Source of the DNA: Paradesertivirga sp966210515
GTDB taxonomy: Bacteria > Bacteroidota > Bacteroidia > Sphingobacteriales > Sphingobacteriaceae
Reading direction: 5' to 3'
Length of the DNA stretch: 64,000 nt
NCBI GenBank assembly: GCA_966210515.1
Contig: CBIHLM010000009.1
Coordinates: 24,356-88,355 of the forward strand
The position numbers and the translations under genes were made by a program. The notes under the pieces were generated by a model, which had not been told where the DNA came from, did not search any database, and saw only the letters and a list, made by a program, of their open reading frames with translations. The first letter of the stretch is position 1. Every line of letters starts with the position of its first letter. This document shows, piece after piece, positions 52,161 to 60,141 of the stretch.

Positions 52161-53051
52161 TTAAAATTTTAAAGTGGCTGGCAAATATTTCGCAACCAGG
52201 TCTTCATAATATGGTTTTAGCTCCTCCCAGCTCTTTTGATCAGGACTTTTAGAATACAAATCATACGGGTTAAAAAGTTGTACCCATTTAAACATCTCGT
52301 GGTCATGCTCATTCATCAGATGGTTATAAGCATTTTCCCGGTGCTGCGAATAAAATGAATGGTAGCGCAGCATATATAAACCAGGCTCAGGGATATAATC
52401 TTTCATCATATGATACACATATTCATCGTGTCCCCACGACATGTGCACATTATTTAAGCCGCAGTTTTCTGTATATATGCCTAGTTTATCCTGGTAAACT
52501 TTATTATTCCAGTCTGGATTTTCCTTAAAGAATTCCGGGTAAACAATCTTGTCCGAATAGGCGCAGCCCACCGGGAAGGTATCGCCAACAACTGCCCATT
52601 GCGGCTCGCCGAACAAGCACAACACTTTGCCCATGTCGTGAATTAATCCAACTAATACCATCCAGTCTGGGTGTCCGTCATTTCTGATGGCTTCTGATGT
52701 TTGAACCAGGTGTTGCATCTGATCTAAATCAGTGTCAGGATCCGAGTCGTCAACCAATTGATTCAAAAAATCGAAAGCGCTCCAAACGGGCATTTCCTTT
52801 TTGTCGAATTTTAAATATTCTTCCTTTTTTTGAATCACAAAATCATAAGTCTGATACGTGTGATTCAAACGGTAAAATTCTTTAACGCTATCTTTTACCG
52901 TTTCTTCATAGTTCCTGAACTCTTCTTCTTTTTTGTCTTTATTAATAGCCGATGGGTCGGGATAGCGTTGTAAAACATCTTTTTCCCATTCGTCAAGATT
53001 AGATAAAGGCACATTCTCCTTTCCAGGTACACTGTCATTAGTAGCACTCAT
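52161..53051 (-). CDS. myo-Inositol oxygenase
   Basis: MIOX uses a di-iron centre and O2 to cleave myo-inositol to D-glucuronate, the substrate of UxaC in this window. The 296-residue protein contains the family block L-F-G-E-P-Q-W-A-V-V-G-D-T-F-P-V-G-C at 146-163. All six iron ligands expected from the mammalian enzyme are present: His114, His138-Asp139 (L-I-H-D-M-G-K), His208 (S-W-G-H-D-E-Y), His231 (R-Y-H-S-F) and Asp264 (N-P-Y-D-L-Y-S-K). There is no signal peptide, so it is cytoplasmic. The ATG at 53051 is preferred over a TTG at 53102. It is the first gene of the minus-strand operon, next to a LacI operator and divergent from the regulator. MIOX is best known in eukaryotes; bacterial copies are scattered. 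Confidence 0.96.
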   Translation of the reverse strand: MSATNDSVPGKENVPLSNLDEWEKDVLQRYPDPSAINKDKKEEEFRNYEETVKDSVKEFYRLNHTYQTYDFVIQKKEEYLKFDKKEMPVWSAFDFLNQLVDDSDPDTDLDQMQHLVQTSEAIRNDGHPDWMVLVGLIHDMGKVLCLFGEPQWAVVGDTFPVGCAYSDKIVYPEFFKENPDWNNKVYQDKLGIYTENCGLNNVHMSWGHDEYVYHMMKDYIPEPGLYMLRYHSFYSQHRENAYNHLMNEHDHEMFKWVQLFNPYDLYSKSPDQKSWEELKPYYEDLVAKYLPATLKF

Positions 53052-53141
53052 GAATACAATATTTTTAGTTGGTTGGGGCGGTTTATTAGGATTAAAGTTC
53101 AAACATTTAAATCATAGAATTTAGAAATCCTTCCAAAATAT

Positions 53142-53161
53142 TTACTTAAACGATTAAGTAA
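53142..53161. promoter_or_regulatory. LacI-family operator 1 (between MIOX and regulator)
   Basis: TTACTTAAACGATTAAGTAA is a 20-bp palindrome with a single mismatched pair and a central CG. It lies 47 bp before the regulator start and 90 bp before the MIOX start. It matches operator 2 (54274-54293) at 16 of 20 positions and probably serves both divergent units. Confidence 0.8.
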
Positions 53162-53208
53162 AATCGTGATATTTGGCTATCTTAAGCCAATAAATAACGC
53201 ACTTCAAT

Positions 53209-54219
53209 ATGCCTACAGTTACTATTAAAATGCTGGCTAAGGAACTAAACCTTTCTACTGCTGCTATATCAAAAGCATTGCGGGATAGCCATGAAATTAG
53301 TAGTCATACCAAAGAACGGGTTCTTGCTTTAGCCAGGGAATGGAACTATACCCCACACCCTTATGCCGGGAGCTTACGCCGAAAAAAAAGTAAAACCATT
53401 GCTGTTGTTATACCCGAAGTTGCGGATAGTTTTTTCTCGCTGGCGCTTAACGGAATCGAGGCAGTTGCACTGGAAAAGGGATATCATGCATTGATTTATC
53501 TGACTCATGAGAAGCTGGCACGTGAGCAGGCAATTTTAAAAGATTTAGAAGGCGGAAGAGTGGACGGCGTAATAATGTCGGTAACCTCCGAGACTGATTC
53601 TTACGAGCATATTTTGAACCTCAACAGCCAGGTACCGCTCATTTTTTTTGACAGGGTTTGTGAGCAGATTGACACAGCAAAAATCACTACCAATGATTAT
53701 GAATCGGGATACGAAGCAACCAAACATTTAATCGAATGCGGGTGTAAAAATCTGGCTTTGCTTTCAATTTCTAATTCTCTTTCAATAAGTTCTAAAAGAC
53801 TGGAAGGATATATGCAGGCCCTTTTGGATTATAATCTGGATGAATCCTCTCAGGTTATCCAGTGCTCTAATAATGTAAGCGAAAATTCCAAATTATTGAC
53901 AACAATAATGAGTAGTGCGAACAGACCTGATGGCATTGTGGCTACTGTTGAAAAATTAACTACCGAAGTTTACCTTGTTTGTGAGGCATTAAAAATCAAG
54001 ATTCCCGATGATCTCAAACTCGTGTGTTTCTCTAATCTCAGTACCGCAGCGATTCTAAACCCCTCACTTACCACCATTACGCAGCCAGCATTTGAGATGG
54101 GAAAGGCTGCAGCAACAATTTTATTTAAATCTCTTGAGCGAAAACTTTACGATTTGGATGATGAAAGCCTTGTCATTCCCTCAACACTGGTGGTGCGAAA
54201 TTCCACCTTGATTAAATAA
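53209..54219 (+). CDS. LacI-family transcriptional regulator of the inositol/GH92 locus
   Basis: This 336-residue repressor-type regulator has an N-terminal helix-turn-helix (I-K-M-L-A-K-E-L-N-L-S-T-A-A-I-S-K-A-L) and the hinge Y-A-G-S-L-R-R-K-K-S-K-T-I-A-V-V-I-P. The effector-binding domain has D-G-V-I-M-S, I-F-F-D-R-V, H-L-I-E-C-G and T-I-T-Q-P. It is divergent from MIOX and followed, 145 bp later, by the GH92-GH28 pair. Similar palindromes lie on both sides of it, so it likely represses its own gene, the MIOX-susCD-GH89 operon and GH92-GH28. The effector may be inositol, glucuronate or a released sugar. It is not a close copy of the other LacI protein here. Confidence 0.93.
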   Translation: MPTVTIKMLAKELNLSTAAISKALRDSHEISSHTKERVLALAREWNYTPHPYAGSLRRKKSKTIAVVIPEVADSFFSLALNGIEAVALEKGYHALIYLTHEKLAREQAILKDLEGGRVDGVIMSVTSETDSYEHILNLNSQVPLIFFDRVCEQIDTAKITTNDYESGYEATKHLIECGCKNLALLSISNSLSISSKRLEGYMQALLDYNLDESSQVIQCSNNVSENSKLLTTIMSSANRPDGIVATVEKLTTEVYLVCEALKIKIPDDLKLVCFSNLSTAAILNPSLTTITQPAFEMGKAAATILFKSLERKLYDLDDESLVIPSTLVVRNSTLIK

Positions 54220-54273
54220 ACTTTCCAGAAGCATTAATCAGCGTAAGCTTCGATTTTCACATCTCAGAATAAT

Positions 54274-54293
54274 TTACGAAATCGTTTAAGTAA
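54274..54293. promoter_or_regulatory. LacI-family operator 2 (upstream of GH92-GH28)
   Basis: TTACGAAATCGTTTAAGTAA shares the outer TTAC/GTAA, the inner AA, TT and the central CG with operator 1. It lies 71 bp before the longest GH92 start. Its right half is the better conserved side. Confidence 0.75.
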
Positions 54294-54364
54294 ATAATTA
54301 TGCCGGTTTTGACGGGATTTTAATTAAAAGTATTGAAATTCGAACTTGCCACCATCTGTTTACC

Positions 54365-56788
54365 ATGACAGAAAAGACTAACCAGTTTTTGGCAAAGAAA
54401 GCATTTAATTTACGTTACAACAGGTTGATGAATCTTTATTCGACCCTATTTAAACTTGTTTCATTAATGAGGAAAGATTACCAGCATTTATGCGGCACAA
54501 TTATGCGAGCTGAGCTAAGCTATCTGACCGTCTTTATATTCATGTCTTTCTGGGCTGTCGCTCAAAGCGAAAACAGAGTTCGATATGTGCAGCCACTATC
54601 AGGAACCGCAGCAAGTACAGTGGCTGCAACGTTGCTGCATTCGAGTGGTACAGAACATAATGCAAATACTATTCCTGCGGTTTGCTTGCCTTTTGGGATG
54701 ACGCAATGGACTGCACAAACCCGTACCACTGAAATAAAATGTCAGCCACCTTACTTATATAAAGATAGTTTGTTAAGCGGCTTCCGCGGAACCCATTGGA
54801 TCAGCGGTTCCTGTACTCAGGATTACGGAAGCTTTACTGTTATGCCCATCAGCGGCAAACTTAAAACAACAGTTGCGGAATATGCTGCCGCTTTCTCCCA
54901 CAAAGATGAAGTGACCAGTCCGGCTTACTATAAAGTTAACTTGCCTTCCTATCGTATCACTACCGAAATTACCGCGACCCTGCGCTGCGCCATGATGCAA
55001 TTTACTAGCGGTGTTACCGACAGTATATATTTATTAATAACTCCAAATAGCGATGAAGAGAAAGGATTTATTTCTGTCGATGCGGCTAAAGGCGAGGTTT
55101 ATGGATATAATCCCGTGCACCGGATTTATCAGGGTTGGGGGCAGCCGGCAGGATTTAGCGGATATTTCGTTGTCAAAATAGAAAAGCAGCCGGGTAGCAC
55201 GGGGGTTTACAGTGGTAAGCAAGTGCTATCAGGTAATTCTGTTGGTGATAAAAAAGACATTGGAGCTTACCTGGGATTTATGCTTAAACAGGGAGAGAAG
55301 CTACGCATAAGAATCGGTACTTCTTTTAGCAGTATAGAAGGGGCCCGCAAAAATTTAGCGGCTGAAATTTCTAACTGGGATTTTGAAGCTTTACAAGCTA
55401 AGAATCATTTAACATGGCAAAAAGCATTAAGTCAGGTCAAAGTGGGTGGTTCTGAAAAGAATAAGCGGATTTTTTATACTGCTATGTACCATTCCATGCA
55501 GCATCCCAGATTGTATAACGACGTTGATGGAAATTATCCGCAGTTCTCGGGAAATTATCAGCTAAAGCAGCTTAAAAAAGGTGATTACTACGATGATTTT
55601 TCGATGTGGGATATTTACAGGGCACAGCTGCCGCTGTTTGAAATTTTGAACCCTAAGCTGGTAAATAACTTTGTACAGTCGATGGTTTTAAAAGGCCAGC
55701 AAGGCGATTGGCTGCCCATTTTTCCATGCTGGAATAGTTTCACCGCGGCAATGATTGGCGATCATGGAACTGCTTTTATTGCATCGGCATTTACAAAAGG
55801 TATCCGTGATTACGACGTGAATGAAGCCTATCGCTTAATGCGAAAAAATGCTTTTGAAATCGCCGACAGTGCCTCATATCTCAACGGAAAGGGCCGCCGG
55901 GCAATGACATCTTATTTAAAATACGGATACATTCCCCTCGAAGACAGTGTGAAAGAAGCTTATCATACAAAAGAACAGGTGAGCCGTACGCTCGAGTATA
56001 CGTATGATGATTACGCACTTGCGATGGTGGCAAAGGCGCTGGGCAAAACCGACGATTATCAGTTGTTAAGTAAGCGGGCTTTAAACTATAAAAATACTTT
56101 CGATCCCTCCGTTGGCCTGAGCAGAGGAAGATTTGCTGATGGCAGTTTTTATCAGCCTTTCCTTCCGGATACCCGCGAATTTTACATCACCGAGGGCACT
56201 CCAAGACAATACACATTTTATGTTCCTCATGATGTACCCGGCGTCGCAGGCTTAATGGGAGGACGTAAAAAGTTAGAAAGCTCTCTTGATAGCCTTTTTT
56301 CAAAAAAGCAGTACTGGCACGGAAATGAACCCGGGCACCAGATTCCTTTTATGTATAATTACACCTCCTCACCCTGGAAAACTCAGAAAGAAGTGAGGAA
56401 AGTCCTGGCAGAGGAATATAGTGATGGTCCGGGCGGATTGAGTGGCAATGATGATGCCGGACAAATGAGCGCCTGGTATGTATTTGCATCGCTGGGCTTT
56501 TATCCCGTAGACCCTGTTTCAAACGAATATCTTTTGTGCTCGCCCCTGTTTGATAAAGCGACTATTCAATTACAAGGCGCAAAAAACTTCAGTTTGATAA
56601 GTCATAAGCAAACACCCGGGTCAGTTTATATCGCGTCAATAAAGCTAAACGGAAAGGTTTATCCTTACAATTACATTCGTTACGCAGATATAATGAAGGG
56701 CGGTACGCTTGAATTTTTTCTAAAAGATAAACCAGTGCTAAACTGGGCAAATAACCCGGAAAATCAGCCGAAAGGCTTTAATAAATAG
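54365..56788 (+). CDS. GH92 alpha-mannosidase, second copy, exported
   Basis: This is a second calcium-dependent exo-alpha-mannosidase, 807 residues from the first start. Family blocks are V-C-L-P-F-G-M-T-Q-W, G-F-R-G-T-H-W-I-S-G-S, F-S-M-W-D-I-Y-R, W-H-G-N-E-P-G-H-Q-I-P-F-M-Y and G-N-D-D-A-G-Q-M-S-A-W-Y-V-F. The start is uncertain. A signal peptide becomes N-terminal only from Met35 (54467) or Met47 (54503), so translation may begin there. It differs strongly from the GH92 at 38874-41168, especially in the substrate-facing W-I-S-G-S-C-T-Q-D loop (against I-H-V-S-G-T-G-G-G). The two probably split different alpha-mannosyl linkages. It is 2 bp before the GH28 gene and likely co-transcribed. 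Confidence 0.9.
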   Translation: MTEKTNQFLAKKAFNLRYNRLMNLYSTLFKLVSLMRKDYQHLCGTIMRAELSYLTVFIFMSFWAVAQSENRVRYVQPLSGTAASTVAATLLHSSGTEHNANTIPAVCLPFGMTQWTAQTRTTEIKCQPPYLYKDSLLSGFRGTHWISGSCTQDYGSFTVMPISGKLKTTVAEYAAAFSHKDEVTSPAYYKVNLPSYRITTEITATLRCAMMQFTSGVTDSIYLLITPNSDEEKGFISVDAAKGEVYGYNPVHRIYQGWGQPAGFSGYFVVKIEKQPGSTGVYSGKQVLSGNSVGDKKDIGAYLGFMLKQGEKLRIRIGTSFSSIEGARKNLAAEISNWDFEALQAKNHLTWQKALSQVKVGGSEKNKRIFYTAMYHSMQHPRLYNDVDGNYPQFSGNYQLKQLKKGDYYDDFSMWDIYRAQLPLFEILNPKLVNNFVQSMVLKGQQGDWLPIFPCWNSFTAAMIGDHGTAFIASAFTKGIRDYDVNEAYRLMRKNAFEIADSASYLNGKGRRAMTSYLKYGYIPLEDSVKEAYHTKEQVSRTLEYTYDDYALAMVAKALGKTDDYQLLSKRALNYKNTFDPSVGLSRGRFADGSFYQPFLPDTREFYITEGTPRQYTFYVPHDVPGVAGLMGGRKKLESSLDSLFSKKQYWHGNEPGHQIPFMYNYTSSPWKTQKEVRKVLAEEYSDGPGGLSGNDDAGQMSAWYVFASLGFYPVDPVSNEYLLCSPLFDKATIQLQGAKNFSLISHKQTPGSVYIASIKLNGKVYPYNYIRYADIMKGGTLEFFLKDKPVLNWANNPENQPKGFNK

Positions 56789-56790
56789 AT

Positions 56791-58254
56791 ATGAGCTTAA
56801 AATACATTACTTCAATTATTCTTTCGGTAATCCTTTTAACTTCTTTTAAATCGGATAAAACAGATGCGAAGGTTTATGACATTCGCGAATACGGCGCCAA
56901 AGGCAACGGAAAAGATGATGATGCGGCTGCCATTCAAAAAGCGATCGACGCATGTTCTCTGGCAGGTGGAGGGAGGGTAATTGTACCTTCTGGGAGCACC
57001 TTTTTAGCGGGCCCTTTTAAGTTGAAATCGTATGTGGACCTGCATGTCGAAAATGGAGCTAAACTTTTAGCTAATCCCGACGAAAAAGTATATACAGAAA
57101 GCGCTTTTCGAGAGAACAAAGGCGAAGGAACAATTTGGATCGGCGGAAATAATGTTACCCAGATCAGTATTACAGGCAGCGGAATTATCGACGGGAACGG
57201 CATTTCTTTTATGGGTGCAGAGCTTGAAGATTCGTACGAATTAAAACCTTTTAATATCATTGACCCACGACCACATTTATTGACCATTGTAGGAGGTGAA
57301 AATATCAGGATAAAGGATGTTACTTTTAAAAATTCCGCATATTGGACTGTCCACCTGATTGGCTGTAACGATGTGACCATATCTGAAATTACACTTTTAA
57401 ATAGCCTGAAAATCCGCAACAGCGATGGCATCGACCTTGATCACAGCAAAAATGTCCGCATCAGTAATTGTTATATCGAGTCGGGCGATGATTGCATCTG
57501 CTTTAAAAATCGCCGCGAATATGAAGAGTTTGGCGCCTGCGAAAATATTACCGTTACAAATTGCACCATGACATCACGTTCATGCGCCATTAAAATTGGT
57601 TCAGAAAATATGGATACAATCAGAAATGTTCTTGTTAATAATTGCATCATTCGAAAAAGTAATCGCGGGATAGGAATTCAAAACCGGGATGAAGGAGTAG
57701 TGAAGGATGTTATTTTTTCCAATATGATTGTGGAGGGAAATCTGTTCTCGGATGTTTGGTGGGGTAAAGCCGAACCGATTTACATTACAGCTTACCGCCG
57801 CGCAAAGGTGAATCATAAAGATGCTAACTGGCGTTTCCCAAAAGGCGCTACCGAGGGCAGGGTAGGTAAGGTGTCGGACATTACGTTCAGCAATATAAAA
57901 TGCACCAGTGAAAACGGTATTTATGTAAGTGCTGAATCAGTAGATAAAATATCAGGAATTTATTTTGATCAGGTGGATGTAACCATCAATAAAACCACAA
58001 AACTGCCCGGAAGTGTTTATGATCGCCGCCCGAGTCAGGTGGAGGGAATGGTTAAAGCAAATACTTCGGGTTTTTATTTAGATAAAGCGGAGCATATAAG
58101 CATTCGCAATAGCTCGGTTAATTGGGGCGAAAATCGTCCGGCTTATTATGCCCATGTTATCGAAAGCCATGGAGTAAATGATTTAAAGATGTTCAATTTG
58201 CAGGGTGTTTCCGCTTCGCCGGGGAAGTATGCTCCGAAAAAAATTGTTAAGTAG
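56791..58254 (+). CDS. GH28-family glycosidase, exported, atypical active-site motif
   Basis: This 487-residue right-handed beta-helix protein has a signal peptide and starts Y-D-I-R-E-Y-G-A-K-G-N-G-K-D-D-D, as GH28 proteins do. Catalytic aspartates are in N-S-D-G-I-D-L-D near residue 210 and E-S-G-D-D-C-I-C-F-K near 232. The usual G-H-G motif with its conserved His is not seen: the matching strand reads C-T-M-T-S-R-S-C-A-I-K-I-G-S-E. Polygalacturonase activity is therefore uncertain; a related exo-acting or non-pectic specificity is possible. It follows GH92 by 2 bp under operator 2, not the pectin lyases, which also argues for a different role. No lipobox is present. Confidence 0.82.
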   Translation: MSLKYITSIILSVILLTSFKSDKTDAKVYDIREYGAKGNGKDDDAAAIQKAIDACSLAGGGRVIVPSGSTFLAGPFKLKSYVDLHVENGAKLLANPDEKVYTESAFRENKGEGTIWIGGNNVTQISITGSGIIDGNGISFMGAELEDSYELKPFNIIDPRPHLLTIVGGENIRIKDVTFKNSAYWTVHLIGCNDVTISEITLLNSLKIRNSDGIDLDHSKNVRISNCYIESGDDCICFKNRREYEEFGACENITVTNCTMTSRSCAIKIGSENMDTIRNVLVNNCIIRKSNRGIGIQNRDEGVVKDVIFSNMIVEGNLFSDVWWGKAEPIYITAYRRAKVNHKDANWRFPKGATEGRVGKVSDITFSNIKCTSENGIYVSAESVDKISGIYFDQVDVTINKTTKLPGSVYDRRPSQVEGMVKANTSGFYLDKAEHISIRNSSVNWGENRPAYYAHVIESHGVNDLKMFNLQGVSASPGKYAPKKIVK

Positions 58255-58415
58255 GTATATTTATGTGGACGGCGATTTGTCTTTAATAGCAGGGTATCTA
58301 AGGCCAGGATAAAGTGCAGAATCCCTGATTGTGCAGAGCCTGTAAATTGGTTGCATATTCCTTTTACAATTTTCATTTTACATGAAAATAGGTTGAAAGA
58401 ATATGTTCTAGGGAT

Positions 58416-60131
58416 ATGACGATCATACCTGAAATCAACCCGAAACAGCAATATATAGTTCTGTTTATTGCCCTGGTATTTGTTTATTTACTGGGACTGA
58501 TTGTCCCGCTTATGGACGAGGATGCCAGCCATCATGCTGACATTGCTCTTCAAATGGTACGCAGCAATAACTATATCCATCTTTTAAGTAAAGGACGAGA
58601 TTATTTGGATAAACCCCATCTCCTTTTCTGGAGCGCTGCGGCTTTTTTCAATCTGATTGGGGTTACAACTCTTGCTTATAAGCTACCTTCATTTCTCGTC
58701 ACGTGTCTGGGCATATATTCTACCTATCGTTTAGCTAAGCTTCTTTATGCCGCCGAAACTGGCAGATTTGCTGCCCTGATTACGGCAAGTTCACAGGCCT
58801 TTATTCTTGCCAATAATGATGTCCGTATGGATGCAATGCTTACGGGGTTCATCATCTTCGCCACCTGGCAGCTCTGCGAAGCTGTGTATTGGGACAAATG
58901 GTATAATTATATTTTAGGAGCCTTAGGCATGGCACTGGGATTTGCAACAAAAGGAATGGTCGGTGTAGCCATGCCTGCTATCGCAATGTTTTTTTTGTTG
59001 TTGTATCAAAGAAACTGGAAAAAACTGTTTAACATCAAATGGTTTGTGGTTTTGCCGCTGTTAGTCATCTTTATTTCACCAGTGTTATATTGTTTTTACA
59101 TTCAGTTCGATCTGCATCCCGAAAAAGCAATAAGGGGCAGCTCTAACATCTCGGGAATTAAATTTATACTGTGGGGCCAAAGTACTGAACGGTTTGATGG
59201 CGATCACTTTGGAAAAGGGAAAGTGAAGCCCTTCTTTTTTCTGCACACGATGTTGTGGGCTTTTCTACCCTGGGCGTTTATTACGTATTATGCTATTTTT
59301 TCTAAGCTAGCTTTTTTCATAAAAAGTGGCTTTCGCTTTATTGCCGGACAGGAGTTGCTGACTTTAGGAACAATACTTCTCATATTCACCGCCATATCAT
59401 CAGCAGGTTATCAGCTTCCCCATTACCTGAATATACTTTTCCCCTTTTTTGGGATTATTACAGCACAAAAGTTGCTTGAGCTTCATCACAGCCAGTCGGG
59501 AGTCCGACAACTTAAATTAATTCTCAAATTTCAGTATATCGTAATTGGCGGCTGTGTACTGATTGCAATCATACTGAACACCTGGGTATTTCCTTTAACT
59601 TCAGCTGTTATCATCGCGGCATCTGTTTTTCTATTAGTCGCCCTGTGGCAGAATCTATCTTCCGGACAATCCTACTTTCATAAAATCGTAATTAGCTCAG
59701 CCTTTTGCATCATTTTTGTAAACGTTCTTTTAAACGGAAACTTCTACCCGCAGCTGCTTAAGTACCAGGCTGGAATATCCCTCGCTAAAGTCTTAACAGA
59801 AAAAAAGATTAACCCGGCTGAGGTATATAAGTTTAATACCAACAGCTATGCTTTTGATTTTTACGCTGCTAATATTTTCTCCTTTATAGAGTTGGACGAC
59901 ATGAAAAACAAAATAGGTTACGAACAGGAAATATGGTTATTTACCAACGAGGAGGGTAAAAGTAAACTGGTGGAGTCGGGGCTTCCGTTTAAACTTATAG
60001 CCAGTTCTCTGAATGCGAAGACCACAAAATTGAAACCAAAATTTTTGAATCCGGAGACCCGAAAGCAAGCCTGTAATACAAATTATCTTATAAAAATTGA
60101 AAGCAAACGGATGGCAATTAAGAATCCTTAG
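58416..60131 (+). CDS. ArnT/PMT-like membrane glycosyltransferase
   Basis: This 571-residue polytopic protein has about 11-12 hydrophobic segments and belongs to the GT-C fold lipid-linked-sugar transferases (ArnT/PMT type). The first periplasmic loop carries the family acid motif in L-M-D-E-D-A-S-H-H-A-D-I-A-L-Q-M. It is followed by D-Y-L-D-K-P-H-L-L-F-W, and N-N-D-V-R-M-D-A-M-L lies in the second loop. Such enzymes move a sugar from a polyprenyl carrier onto lipid A, protein or another acceptor outside the inner membrane. The acceptor here is unknown. It is 161 bp after GH28, and nothing links it to the catabolic genes. The gap before it holds no recognisable element. Confidence 0.85.
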   Translation: MTIIPEINPKQQYIVLFIALVFVYLLGLIVPLMDEDASHHADIALQMVRSNNYIHLLSKGRDYLDKPHLLFWSAAAFFNLIGVTTLAYKLPSFLVTCLGIYSTYRLAKLLYAAETGRFAALITASSQAFILANNDVRMDAMLTGFIIFATWQLCEAVYWDKWYNYILGALGMALGFATKGMVGVAMPAIAMFFLLLYQRNWKKLFNIKWFVVLPLLVIFISPVLYCFYIQFDLHPEKAIRGSSNISGIKFILWGQSTERFDGDHFGKGKVKPFFFLHTMLWAFLPWAFITYYAIFSKLAFFIKSGFRFIAGQELLTLGTILLIFTAISSAGYQLPHYLNILFPFFGIITAQKLLELHHSQSGVRQLKLILKFQYIVIGGCVLIAIILNTWVFPLTSAVIIAASVFLLVALWQNLSSGQSYFHKIVISSAFCIIFVNVLLNGNFYPQLLKYQAGISLAKVLTEKKINPAEVYKFNTNSYAFDFYAANIFSFIELDDMKNKIGYEQEIWLFTNEEGKSKLVESGLPFKLIASSLNAKTTKLKPKFLNPETRKQACNTNYLIKIESKRMAIKNP

Positions 60132-60141
60132 TAGGTAGACC

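Noticed and set aside
56934..57431. 165-codon minus-strand frame inside the GH28 gene
   Set aside because: Antisense shadow of a gene with strong family support; no promoter or homology signal.
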